Shown: positions 7,617 through 15,591 of the stretch, in pieces | Layout of the letters: each line of letters starts with the position of its first letter | Numbering within the stretch: the first letter of the stretch is position 1 | From: Brevibacterium casei CIP 102111 | GTDB taxonomy: Bacteria > Actinomycetota > Actinomycetes > Actinomycetales > Brevibacteriaceae | Length of the DNA stretch: 64,000 bases | Direction of reading: 5' to 3' | Assembly: GCF_900169275.1 (NCBI RefSeq) | Contig: NZ_FXZC01000004.1 | Span: forward strand, 62,001-126,000 | The notes under the pieces: model-generated | What the model was told of the DNA's origin: nothing | Seen by the model: the letters and a program-made list of their open reading frames with translations, nothing else | Databases searched by the model: none | Position numbers and translations under genes: made by a program

Positions 7617-10067
7617 ATGGCCGCGAACGACCAGCAGAGCACCGTGAACACGCCGAGCACCGACCAGCGCGACGCCGACGAACTCCACCAGTTCGAGACG
7701 TCGATGCAGGTCAGCCCGCCCGGCACGAACGACAGGCCGCTGACCGCCTCGGCGTCGGGAGAGGACGAGGTCCTCGACGAGATCGCCCAGCGCGTGCTCT
7801 GGCTCGCCACCTCGATCATCGACCGCGCCAACCGCGGGCGGGCCAACAGCGACGGCGTCAAGGTCGGCGGACATCAGGCGTCCTCGGCGTCGATGGCCGG
7901 CATCATGACCGCACTGTGGTTCACGACGCTGCGCTCTGTCGACCGCGTCTCCGTCAAACCGCACGCCTCCCCGGTCCTCCACGCGATCAACTACCTCCTC
8001 GGCGACCTCGACGTCTCCTACCTCGACACCCTGCGCTCCCGCGGCGGCCTCCAGCCGTACCCCTCGCGGACGAAGGACCCCGACACCGTCGACTTCTCGA
8101 CGGGATCCGTCGGCATCGGCGCGACCGCCCCGATCTGGGCGGCCCTGGCCCACCGGTACGTCTCCGACCGCTTCCCCGACACCCCCTCAGCCGGTCGTTT
8201 CTACTCCCTCCTCGGCGACGCGGAGATGGACGAAGGCGCGGTGTGGGAGGCGATCATCGACCCGGAAGTCCGCGCGCTCGGCGAAGTCACGTGGATCGTC
8301 GATCTCAACCGCCAGTCCCTCGACCGGGTCATCCCCGACGTCCAGATCCAGCGCCTCCAGGGCATGTTCGCCGCTGCCGGCTGGCAGGTGCTCACGTGTC
8401 AGTGGGGGCGCAGGCTCGAGACCGTCTTCGCCGGTGAGGGAGGTGAGGCGCTGCGGCAGCGGCTCGTCTCGATGCCCAACCCCGAGTACCAGCGTCTCCT
8501 GCGTGCCCATCCCACCGAAGTCCACGACCGTCTGCTCGCCGGCCTCGCCGAGGCGGACGCCGCCTCCCTGCGCACCGTCACCGACCGCTTCGCCCCCGAC
8601 GACCTCGCCTCCCTCATCCGCGACCTCGGCGGCCACGACCTCGGCCAGCTCGTCGACACGTTCGACCAGATCGATGACACGCGTCCGACCGTCATCTTCG
8701 CCTACACGATCAAGGGTCGTGGCCTCGCGACCGAAGGCCACCCCGGCAACCACGCCGCGCAGCTCACCGAAGACCAGATGCGCGACCTCGCCGCCGCCTC
8801 GGGGATGGACCTCGAGAACCCATGGCAGACCTTCGACGCGGACACCCCGGCCGGTCGGCTCTGCGCGGAGACCGCCGAGCGCCTGCGCCGGGAGCCGATC
8901 ACCACCCATGCCGTCGCCGAGGTGCCCGCGGAGCTCGGGTTCACCCCGAAGGCCGTCGTCTCGACGCAGGCCGCCCTCGGCCGGTTCCTCGCCGATCTCA
9001 AGAACGTCGCCCCCGAGGTCGCCCGCCGCGTCGTCACCGTCTCACCCGACGTCGCGACGTCGACCAACCTCGGCGGATGGATCAACAAGACCGGCGTGTG
9101 GTCACCGGCCGGACGCGAGGACTGGTTCTCCGACGACCGGGAGCGGGTGCTCAAGTGGCACGAGGACTCGAGCGGCCAGCACATCGAGATGGGCATCGCC
9201 GAGATCAACCTCGTCTCCCTCGCCGGTGAGCTCGGCACCACCGGGCAGCGGTGGGGTCAGCCGCTGCTGCCGATCGCGACGATCTACGATCCGTTCATCA
9301 ACCGCGCACTCGAACCGTGGACGTTCGGGCTCTACGCGGGCGGACGCTCGATCATGGTCGGCACTCCTTCGGGTGTGACCCTCGCCCCCGAAGGCGGCGC
9401 GCACCAGTCGTTCAACACTCCGTCGGTCACCCTCGAGATCCCGAAGCTCACCAGCTGGGAGCCGGCGTTCGCGCAGGACCTCGAATGGACGCTGCTCGAA
9501 GCGCTGCGCGACCTCGCCGATCCCGACGGCGACTCCGCGTACTTCCGCCTGACGACCCGGCCGGTGGCCCAGGAGCGTGCCGCCGTCCCCACCGATCCGC
9601 TCCTGCGGGAGCGCCGCAGGCAGCAGGTCATCGCCGGCGGCTACCGGCTGAGCGACCATCCGGCGAGTGAGGACGCAGTGACGCTCGTCGGCGTCGGGGC
9701 GATGATGACCGAGGTCCTCGACGCCGCAGAAAGGCTCGAGAGTCTTGGCATCCGCGCCGGTGTCGTGTGCCTGACCTCGCCGTCGAAGATCTTCCGGGCC
9801 ATCCAGGAGCGGACCCGGGTGAGTCCGAGCCCGCGCTCAGCCATCGCCGACGAGCTCTTCCCCGCCGCGCACCCGGCACCGCTCGTCACCGTCCTCGACG
9901 GTCACCCGCACACGCTGTCGTTCCTCGCCGGCATCCGCGGAGACCGGACGCGCAACCTCGGCGTCAGCGACTTCGGGCAGGCCTCCTCGGTCTCCGAGGC
10001 CCACGAGATCCACGGCATCGACACGGTCTCGATCGTCTCGAATGCCCTCGACCTGCTCGGGAGGTGA
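7617..10067 (+). CDS. AceE-like homodimeric 2-oxoacid dehydrogenase E1 (2-oxobutyrate candidate)
   Basis: An 816-residue thiamine-diphosphate enzyme of the AceE/transketolase type. The ThDP-binding segment GDAEMDEG starts near residue 200, with the DLNRQSLD segment after it; pyrimidine-domain and transketolase C-terminal regions follow. It is shorter than typical AceE (about 890-930 residues). It sits directly downstream of acdS, whose product is 2-oxobutyrate. A precedent is MdeB of Pseudomonas putida, an AceE-like 2-oxobutyrate dehydrogenase E1 encoded beside methionine gamma-lyase. I therefore infer 2-oxobutyrate as substrate, giving propionyl-CoA together with E2 and E3 subunits encoded elsewhere. 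It could instead be an ordinary pyruvate dehydrogenase paralogue. Confidence 0.8.
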   Translation: MAANDQQSTVNTPSTDQRDADELHQFETSMQVSPPGTNDRPLTASASGEDEVLDEIAQRVLWLATSIIDRANRGRANSDGVKVGGHQASSASMAGIMTALWFTTLRSVDRVSVKPHASPVLHAINYLLGDLDVSYLDTLRSRGGLQPYPSRTKDPDTVDFSTGSVGIGATAPIWAALAHRYVSDRFPDTPSAGRFYSLLGDAEMDEGAVWEAIIDPEVRALGEVTWIVDLNRQSLDRVIPDVQIQRLQGMFAAAGWQVLTCQWGRRLETVFAGEGGEALRQRLVSMPNPEYQRLLRAHPTEVHDRLLAGLAEADAASLRTVTDRFAPDDLASLIRDLGGHDLGQLVDTFDQIDDTRPTVIFAYTIKGRGLATEGHPGNHAAQLTEDQMRDLAAASGMDLENPWQTFDADTPAGRLCAETAERLRREPITTHAVAEVPAELGFTPKAVVSTQAALGRFLADLKNVAPEVARRVVTVSPDVATSTNLGGWINKTGVWSPAGREDWFSDDRERVLKWHEDSSGQHIEMGIAEINLVSLAGELGTTGQRWGQPLLPIATIYDPFINRALEPWTFGLYAGGRSIMVGTPSGVTLAPEGGAHQSFNTPSVTLEIPKLTSWEPAFAQDLEWTLLEALRDLADPDGDSAYFRLTTRPVAQERAAVPTDPLLRERRRQQVIAGGYRLSDHPASEDAVTLVGVGAMMTEVLDAAERLESLGIRAGVVCLTSPSKIFRAIQERTRVSPSPRSAIADELFPAAHPAPLVTVLDGHPHTLSFLAGIRGDRTRNLGVSDFGQASSVSEAHEIHGIDTVSIVSNALDLLGR

Positions 10068-10077
10068 GCGTCACCGG

Positions 10078-10160
10078 CGCCGAGGTGGGTCCCCCGCCTC
10101 GGCGGGTGCGGACCCCTGGTTCGGCAGGTGCGGGGGTCCTCGAACCGGCCTGCCGAAACC
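10078..10160. terminator. Cluster of overlapping hairpins after the AceE-like gene
   Basis: CGCCGAGG (10078-10085) pairs with CCTCGGCG (10097-10104). GGACCCC (10110-10116) pairs with GGGGTCC (10133-10139). GGTTCGGCAGG (10118-10128) can pair with CCTGCCGAAACC (10149-10160) with one bulge, excluding the second stem. The cluster starts 11 nt after the stop codon and most likely ends the acdS transcript. Confidence 0.45.
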
Positions 10161-10183
10161 GTGACAGCCGTAGTCCTCACCTA

Positions 10184-10213
10184 CGGAATCCGTCGATTGA
10201 TGCGCGGAATCCG
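10184..10213. promoter_or_regulatory. Paired CGGAATCCG sites upstream of the aldehyde dehydrogenase
   Basis: The nearly palindromic CGGAATCCG occurs at 10184-10192 and 10205-10213, exactly 21 nt apart, so both face the same side of the helix. Such phasing fits a dimeric regulator bound twice. The remaining part of this 336-nt gene-free stretch (to 10403) holds the aldehyde dehydrogenase leader and a good Shine-Dalgarno sequence but no other clear signal. Confidence 0.35.
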
Positions 10214-10403
10214 CACAACCTCGGCGGGGGCATCGGGAGGCTCGGAGTGCTGATGATACCCCCAGGTTCCGGCACTTGTTGCTCAGGTCACGTGTTGATA
10301 GCGTGAGAGTCAGGCATACGCGATCCGTCGATTCGGGCGGCGTCGCAGTAGGCAACCGCTTCCCTGGAATCACCCAGGGTGCCATGAGTCAAAGGAGTCT
10401 GGA

Positions 10404-11798
10404 ATGAGCAGTTCAGTCAGCGCCGCGACCGGCTACCGGGTCGAGAACCCGGCCACGGGCGAGATCGTCGAGCGGTTCGACACCGCCACCGACGAGCAGA
10501 TCGGTCAGGTCATCGACGAAGCTCAGGCTGCTTACCTGAAGTGGCGTGAGAAGAGCATCGAGGATCGTGCCGCGATCGTCAACAAGGTCGCAGCCCTCTT
10601 CGGTGAGCGCAAGGAAGAGCTCGCGAAGATCATCGCCGAGGAGATGGGCAAGCCCATCCCCGAGGGCATCGAGGAAGCCGAGTTCTGCGAGGCGATCTTC
10701 AACTACTACGCCGACAACGGACCCGAGTTCTCCAAGGACGAGGAGATCAAGTCCTTCTCCGGCGGCAAGGCCTACATCCAGCGCCGTCCCGTCGGCGTGA
10801 TTCTTGGCATCATGCCGTGGAACTTCCCGTACTACCAGGTGGCCCGCTTCGCCGCGCCGAACCTCGTGCTCGGCAACACGATCATCCTCAAGCACGCTGA
10901 GATCTGCCCGCGTTCGGCGGCCGCGATCCAGCAGATCATGGATGACGCCGGTGTGCCCAAGGGCGTGTACAACAACGTCTACGCCTCGCACGACCAGATC
11001 GAGACGATCATCGCCGATCGCCGCGTCCAAGGTGTCTCGCTCACCGGCTCCGAGCGTGCCGGGTCGATCGTCGGCGCACTCGCCGGCAAGTACCTCAAGA
11101 AGGCCGTGCTCGAGCTCGGCGGATCCGATCCGTACATCATCCTCGACACCGACAACCTCGACGAGGCCGTCGACACCGCATGGGGCACCCGCCTGTACAA
11201 CACCGGCCAGGTCTGCAACGCGAACAAGCGCATGATCGTCATGGACGACATCTACGACGACTTCGTCGCCGGGATCACCGAGCGCGCGAAGTCCTCGGAG
11301 AAGTCGAACCCGTCCGAGCCCGTCGAAGGCGGATACTCGCCCCTGTCCTCGCGGTCTGCCGCGGAGAACCTCCGCAAGCAGCTCGAGCGCGCGGTCGAGC
11401 AGGGCGCCACCCTCGTCGGCGGCGAACTCGCCGACGACGGTTCGGCCTACATCACCCCGGCCGTGCTCACCGGCGTGACTTCGGACATGGATGCGTTCCG
11501 CGAGGAGCTCTTCGGACCCGTGGCCACGGTCTACAAGGTCTCGAGCGACGACGAGGCCCTCGAACTCGCCAACGACACGGACTTCGGCCTCGGCGGTGCC
11601 GTGTTCTCGAAGGACGAGGCGCGTGCGGCGAAGATCGCCCAGCAGCTCGACGTCGGCATGTCGAACGTCAACACCCCTGCCGGTGAGGGCGCGGAGATCC
11701 CGTTCGGCGGCACGAAGCGCTCGGGCTTCGGCCGCGAGCTCGGCCCCTACGGCATGGACGAGTTCGTCAACAAGCGCATGTACTACGTCGCCGAGTGA
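10404..11798 (+). CDS. NAD(P)-dependent succinate-semialdehyde dehydrogenase-like aldehyde dehydrogenase
   Basis: A 464-residue aldehyde dehydrogenase. Catalytic Cys271 lies in NTGQVCNANKR, and Glu237 lies in LELGGSDPYI. The N-terminal coenzyme-binding segment includes IMPWNFPYYQ. Length and motifs match the short SSADH subgroup that oxidises succinate semialdehyde to succinate, usually with NADP preference; specificity is inferred only from similarity. The codons of the first half are less biased toward C at third positions than those of its neighbours, as is common for highly expressed genes in such genomes. AAAGGAG precedes the ATG. No GABA transaminase is nearby, so the role in 4-aminobutyrate degradation is not shown. 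Confidence 0.85.
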   Translation: MSSSVSAATGYRVENPATGEIVERFDTATDEQIGQVIDEAQAAYLKWREKSIEDRAAIVNKVAALFGERKEELAKIIAEEMGKPIPEGIEEAEFCEAIFNYYADNGPEFSKDEEIKSFSGGKAYIQRRPVGVILGIMPWNFPYYQVARFAAPNLVLGNTIILKHAEICPRSAAAIQQIMDDAGVPKGVYNNVYASHDQIETIIADRRVQGVSLTGSERAGSIVGALAGKYLKKAVLELGGSDPYIILDTDNLDEAVDTAWGTRLYNTGQVCNANKRMIVMDDIYDDFVAGITERAKSSEKSNPSEPVEGGYSPLSSRSAAENLRKQLERAVEQGATLVGGELADDGSAYITPAVLTGVTSDMDAFREELFGPVATVYKVSSDDEALELANDTDFGLGGAVFSKDEARAAKIAQQLDVGMSNVNTPAGEGAEIPFGGTKRSGFGRELGPYGMDEFVNKRMYYVAE

Positions 11799-12027
11799 CA
11801 CCCTGACCGGGGTGCGCCGCTGAGCAGTGCTTGTCGCTGACTCAGACGGCGGGGCACGGTCGGTCGGTTGCACGTTCGGTTGCACGTGAGCGGGCGTCGC
11901 GTCCGGTGCGGGAGAGTCCTCCCGGGCTGGGTGCGGCGCCCGCTTCGCGTGCCCGGGCTCGTCTCACGGGCGCGCCCGGTGGCCCCGCGCACGCCACTGC
12001 GCCCCCTGCCGTGCCCCCTGCCGCGCC

Positions 12028-12083
12028 CCCGAGGAGGATCCGGTTCGATTTTGGTGCCAGATTCGAACCGGATCCTCCTCGGG
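12028..12083. repeat. Perfect 21-bp-arm palindrome of the GGATCC family (copy A)
   Basis: The arms at 12028-12048 and 12063-12083 are perfect complements around a 14-nt loop; the core is GAGGAGGATCCGGTTCGA. Its outer 14 bp recur in the repeats at 39067-39116 and 41197-41246, but the flanks differ. It lies between the tandem genes ending at 11798 and starting at 12195. The rest of this 396-nt stretch is GC-rich (Arg/Pro-like in every frame) with no convincing gene. Confidence 0.7.
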
Positions 12084-12181
12084 AAGCGCAGCGCCGGCGT
12101 CCGACGCACCGACGTGCGACGGCTGCGGTGACGACCACCTCGGCGGGGATCATGTTCAGCCACTGCGCAACCTTCGCCGTC

Positions 12182-12187
12182 TAGACT
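12182..12187 (+). promoter_or_regulatory. -10-like hexamer implying a leaderless start at 12195
   Basis: TAGACT lies 7 nt before the ATG at 12195 and fits the TANNNT -10 pattern of actinobacterial promoters. It would place the transcription start at or next to the start codon, and no Shine-Dalgarno sequence is present. No good -35 element is visible. Confidence 0.3.
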
Positions 12188-12194
12188 GCGGAGT

Positions 12195-12689
12195 ATGACG
12201 GAAGAGTGGACATCGCGGTGGCACATCACCGGGAAGAACGAGGTCATCCGGCAGTGGTCGCACGAGGACGGTCAGCAGGCGTATCGCCGCTACCAGACGA
12301 CCAGCCGACCCTCACTGCAGAACCTCATCACCCTCGATGAGCACATCGGACGCTTCGACAGCCTGTGGAGCCGGATGTCGATCGTCTTCGTCGCACTCGG
12401 AGTGCTCGCGACCCTTGGGGTCGTCCTCGGCCTCTTCGGCCTCCCGATGTACGGAGTCGCGAACTCGGTGTCCCTGACCGTCGGGATCACCTCGGTGGCG
12501 ATCATCGTCCTCATCCCCATCGTCGCGATCTTCATCATGCGGCGCCTGCGCACCGAGGTCACCCGCCTCTACGCCGAGGCCGGCATCCCCGACGCGACGG
12601 GCACCGTCATCCCCGTCGCCGAGGGCGAAGTCCTCGTCGCCCGCTCCGGCATCGAGACGAGCGAACCGGTCGCCGCCAAGGCTCCCTGA
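12195..12689 (+). CDS. Two-TM membrane protein heading the acyl ligase-ketosynthase operon
   Basis: A 164-residue protein with a hydrophilic N-terminal 60 residues containing several Trp and Arg residues. Two transmembrane segments follow (about residues 63-83 and 92-114), then a charged cytoplasmic-looking C-terminal region. It has no signal peptide, and I do not recognise a named family. Its TGA overlaps the ATG of the acyl-activating ligase (TGATG), so it belongs to the same operon and could anchor or assist the pathway at the membrane. That role is inferred only from context. Confidence 0.7.
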   Translation: MTEEWTSRWHITGKNEVIRQWSHEDGQQAYRRYQTTSRPSLQNLITLDEHIGRFDSLWSRMSIVFVALGVLATLGVVLGLFGLPMYGVANSVSLTVGITSVAIIVLIPIVAIFIMRRLRTEVTRLYAEAGIPDATGTVIPVAEGEVLVARSGIETSEPVAAKAP

Positions 12690-14284
12690 TGCCCATCACC
12701 GAGGCGGTCCTCGAGACCGCCCGGACCCACCCCGACCGACCCGCGATCGTCGGTGAGGATGCCCGCCTCAGCTACGCCGGGCTCGTCGCCGACTCCCGCA
12801 GCCTCGCCGCCGCCGTAGACGCCCTCCACCGCGCTCAGTCGCACCCGCCGCGCCCGGCCCCGGAGACTGCGGGCATCCCGATCACCGCGGTGAGCCTCGC
12901 CTCGGCGTTCACGACCGCCCGCATCGTCGCCGGGCTCGCCGGCTTCCGCGCCGTCTCGGCGACGATCGACCCTCGATGGCCGCTGAACCACCAGGTAGGC
13001 GTCATCACCGCGACCGGCATCGGGCTCGTCATCAGCGATTCCCCGTCCCTCGCCGAGGCGCTCGCCGGCTCCGGCTGGACCGGCACCGTCGTCACCGCCG
13101 CCGAACTCGCCGCCGAGCAGGAGCGCCGCTGCGACCGTGCTCATGCCCTGGGTCCCGATCTCCCGTCGCCGTCCGTCCGCGGCCCCGACGAGGCGTTCCT
13201 CATGCTCTTCTCCTCCGGCACGACGAGCGACCCCAAGGCGTTCCTCAAGACCCGCGAGCAGTACCGCGCCAACGTCGCCGTCTCCTCGGCGCACCTCGAA
13301 CCCCTGCCCGGCGTCGTCACGCTCGCCCCCGGCCCCGTCTCCTACAGCCTCACCCTCTATGCCGTCATCGAGAGCCTCGCGACCGGCGGGACGATCCACG
13401 TCGCCGACGAGTTCGCACCGCTTCCCCTCGGACGCCGCATCGCCGAGGAGTCCGTCACCCGGATCGTCGCCGTTCCCGCTGTCGTCGCGGCCCTCGCCGA
13501 GGCGGCCGACCGTGATCCCGACCGCTTCGTAGGTCTCGACCTCGTCGTCACCGGGGGAGCGAACCTCCCCGCAGCCATCCGCGACCGCCTCGCCGAGGTG
13601 CTCCTGGACACCCGGCTCATCAGCTACTACGGTGCCGCGGAGATCGGATTCATCGGCGACAGCCGGGACGGCGACGGGACGTGGATCGAGATCTACCCGA
13701 CGATCGCCGCAGAGATCCGCGACGAGACCGGCGACCCCGTGCCCGAGGGCGAGCTCGGCACCCTGTGGATCCTCGCCGCCGCATGCTCCGACGGCTACCT
13801 CGCAGGCACGACCGACGCCGTCCTGCGCGGACCCGACGGCTGGGCGAGCGTCGACGACCAGGGTCGCATGGTCGACGGTCGCCTCCAGCTCGCCGGACGC
13901 GCCGGCGACATCGCCGTCACCGGCGGACACAAGGTCGCCCTCCCCGAGGTCGAACGGGCCTTCGCGACCCTGCCGCGCCTCGGCGAGGCTGTCGCGATCG
14001 CTCTGCCCGACTCCACGCTCGGCAGCCTCCTCGCCCTCGTCGTCGAAGACGCGGGTGTCGTCGACGACGGCGACACCGGCGCCGACAAGCTCGGCGCCGG
14101 GGACCACGGTCCCGAGCACCCCGACAAGTCGGCCCTGCTCGCCCACGCCCGGTCACATCTCGCACCGCAGTTCGTCCCGCGTCGGTTCTACGCACTGCCC
14201 CGGCTGCCGCGGACCGTCGGCGGGAAGATCCGACGCACCGAGACCGTTGACCTCATCGTGAGCGGAGAGGGAACGAGACTGTGA
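12689..14284 (+). CDS. AMP-forming acyl-CoA/acyl-ACP ligase
   Basis: A 531-residue ANL-superfamily ligase that activates a carboxylic acid through an acyl-AMP. The phosphate loop FSSGTTSDPK starts near residue 174, the A5-type motif SYYGAAEIG follows, and GRAGDIAVTGGHKV plus the catalytic C-terminal lysine of VGGKIRR (Lys513) are in place. The A3-A5 spacing is ordinary and no carrier domain is attached. The start ATG overlaps the previous stop, and its own stop overlaps the ketosynthase GTG (GTGA). Chain length or aromatic character of the substrate cannot be read. Coupling with a ketosynthase and an acyl-CoA dehydrogenase suggests a small biosynthetic rather than degradative unit. Confidence 0.82.
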   Translation: MPITEAVLETARTHPDRPAIVGEDARLSYAGLVADSRSLAAAVDALHRAQSHPPRPAPETAGIPITAVSLASAFTTARIVAGLAGFRAVSATIDPRWPLNHQVGVITATGIGLVISDSPSLAEALAGSGWTGTVVTAAELAAEQERRCDRAHALGPDLPSPSVRGPDEAFLMLFSSGTTSDPKAFLKTREQYRANVAVSSAHLEPLPGVVTLAPGPVSYSLTLYAVIESLATGGTIHVADEFAPLPLGRRIAEESVTRIVAVPAVVAALAEAADRDPDRFVGLDLVVTGGANLPAAIRDRLAEVLLDTRLISYYGAAEIGFIGDSRDGDGTWIEIYPTIAAEIRDETGDPVPEGELGTLWILAAACSDGYLAGTTDAVLRGPDGWASVDDQGRMVDGRLQLAGRAGDIAVTGGHKVALPEVERAFATLPRLGEAVAIALPDSTLGSLLALVVEDAGVVDDGDTGADKLGAGDHGPEHPDKSALLAHARSHLAPQFVPRRFYALPRLPRTVGGKIRRTETVDLIVSGEGTRL

Positions 14285-15591
14285 ACCGCGTCGTCATCAC
14301 CGGCATAGGTGCGATCACCCCGAGCGGGCTCGACGCCGGCGCACTGTGGGAATCGGTGCGCGAAGGACGCAGCGCCATCGACGTCCTCGACGGGGAGCAG
14401 TTCGCCGACCTCGCCGTACGCATCGGCGGCCGGATCAGGGACTTCGACGCCGAGGCGGTCTTACCCCGAGCGCTCGCCCGCAGGCTCAGCCCCGTCCAGC
14501 ATTGGGCGATCGCCGCCGCCGACGAAGCCCTCACCCAGGCGGGCATCCCCACCCCGTCCGAGGACCTGCCGTGGGAACGCCGCCGAGTCGCCGTCATCGC
14601 CGCCACGGGATCGGGTCCTGTCGACGCAATGCAGGAGGCCACCCGCGCCCTCGAGACATCGGGGCCGCGCGGGGTCCCGCTCACCCTCGCCATCCACGGC
14701 GCCCCCGACTCCGCGGCCGCGCTCATCAGCCAGCGACACGACCTCCGGGGTCCCGCACAGGGAGTCTCGGCCACATGCGCGTCCGGGGCGATCGGCCTCG
14801 GCGAGGGGCTGCGCCGCATCCGCCACGGCTACGCCGAGGCCGTGCTCGTCGTCGGCATGGAGGACTGCCTCGGGCCGGTCAACCTCGCCTCGAACGCGAA
14901 TATGCGGGCACTCGCCGCAGGCTTCGAGGACGACCCCACCGCCGCGAGCCGACCCTTCGACACCGCCCGGAACGGCTTCGTCATGAGCCAGGGCGCCGGG
15001 GCGATCCTCCTCGAATCCGCCGACTCCGCCGCCGCGCGAGGCGCCGAGGTGATGGCCGAACTCGCCGGGTTCGGTGCCGCGAGCGACGCCCACCACCCGA
15101 CGAACCCGCATCCCGAGGGCAGGGGTGCCGCCGCTGCCGTGCGCGAGGCCCTCGCCGACGCCGGCCTCGACCCCGCCGACATCGACCACATCAACGCCCA
15201 CGCCACCGGCACCCCGGCCGGCGACAGGGCGGAACTCGCCGCCTTCGAGTCAGCCCTCGGACAGGCGGCCCACCGGATCCCGATGAGCGCGACGAAGTCG
15301 AGCACCGGCCACCTCCTCGGCGCCTCCGGGATCGTCGAGGCGATCATCGCGGTGATGACCCTGCGCGACCTGATCCTGCCGCCGACGCTCAACCTCGAGA
15401 CCCCCGAGTTCCCCGACTGGGACATCGTCGCAGGCCGGGCCCGGAAGATCGCTGACGGCAGAATCAACAGCGTCCTCTCGACGTCGTTCGGCTTCGGCGG
15501 GCACAACGGCGCGATCATCCTGCGGAACCCCGAGCGGCCGGCTCGGCAGCGCCCCGTGAGCACAGAGCACCCCACAGAGGAGAATCGATGA
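14281..15591 (+). CDS. FabF/KAS II-type beta-ketoacyl synthase
   Basis: A 436-residue condensing enzyme. The full Cys-His-His triad is visible: Cys166 in ATCASGA, His307 in NAHATGTPAGD and His344 in STGHLLGASG. Enzymes of this type extend an acyl thioester with a malonyl unit, normally on acyl carrier protein. No ACP gene is next to it, so it must borrow one or differ from FabF in use. The GTG start overlaps the ligase stop, and the stop overlaps the acyl-CoA dehydrogenase ATG (ATGA). Being in a four-gene operon away from fab genes, it is more likely a specialised paralogue than the housekeeping FabF. Confidence 0.85.
   Translation: MNRVVITGIGAITPSGLDAGALWESVREGRSAIDVLDGEQFADLAVRIGGRIRDFDAEAVLPRALARRLSPVQHWAIAAADEALTQAGIPTPSEDLPWERRRVAVIAATGSGPVDAMQEATRALETSGPRGVPLTLAIHGAPDSAAALISQRHDLRGPAQGVSATCASGAIGLGEGLRRIRHGYAEAVLVVGMEDCLGPVNLASNANMRALAAGFEDDPTAASRPFDTARNGFVMSQGAGAILLESADSAAARGAEVMAELAGFGAASDAHHPTNPHPEGRGAAAAVREALADAGLDPADIDHINAHATGTPAGDRAELAAFESALGQAAHRIPMSATKSSTGHLLGASGIVEAIIAVMTLRDLILPPTLNLETPEFPDWDIVAGRARKIADGRINSVLSTSFGFGGHNGAIILRNPERPARQRPVSTEHPTEENR

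Noticed and set aside
12028..12083. GGATCC palindromes as a cloning or adapter artefact
   Set aside because: The three copies have different loops and flanks, and two share 27 further identical bases, which fits a natural repeat family.
12365..12688. Extended N-terminus of the acyl ligase starting inside the 2-TM gene
   Set aside because: The extension is Arg/Pro-rich noise in the shadow frame of the upstream gene. ATG 12689 with the TGATG overlap is the natural start.
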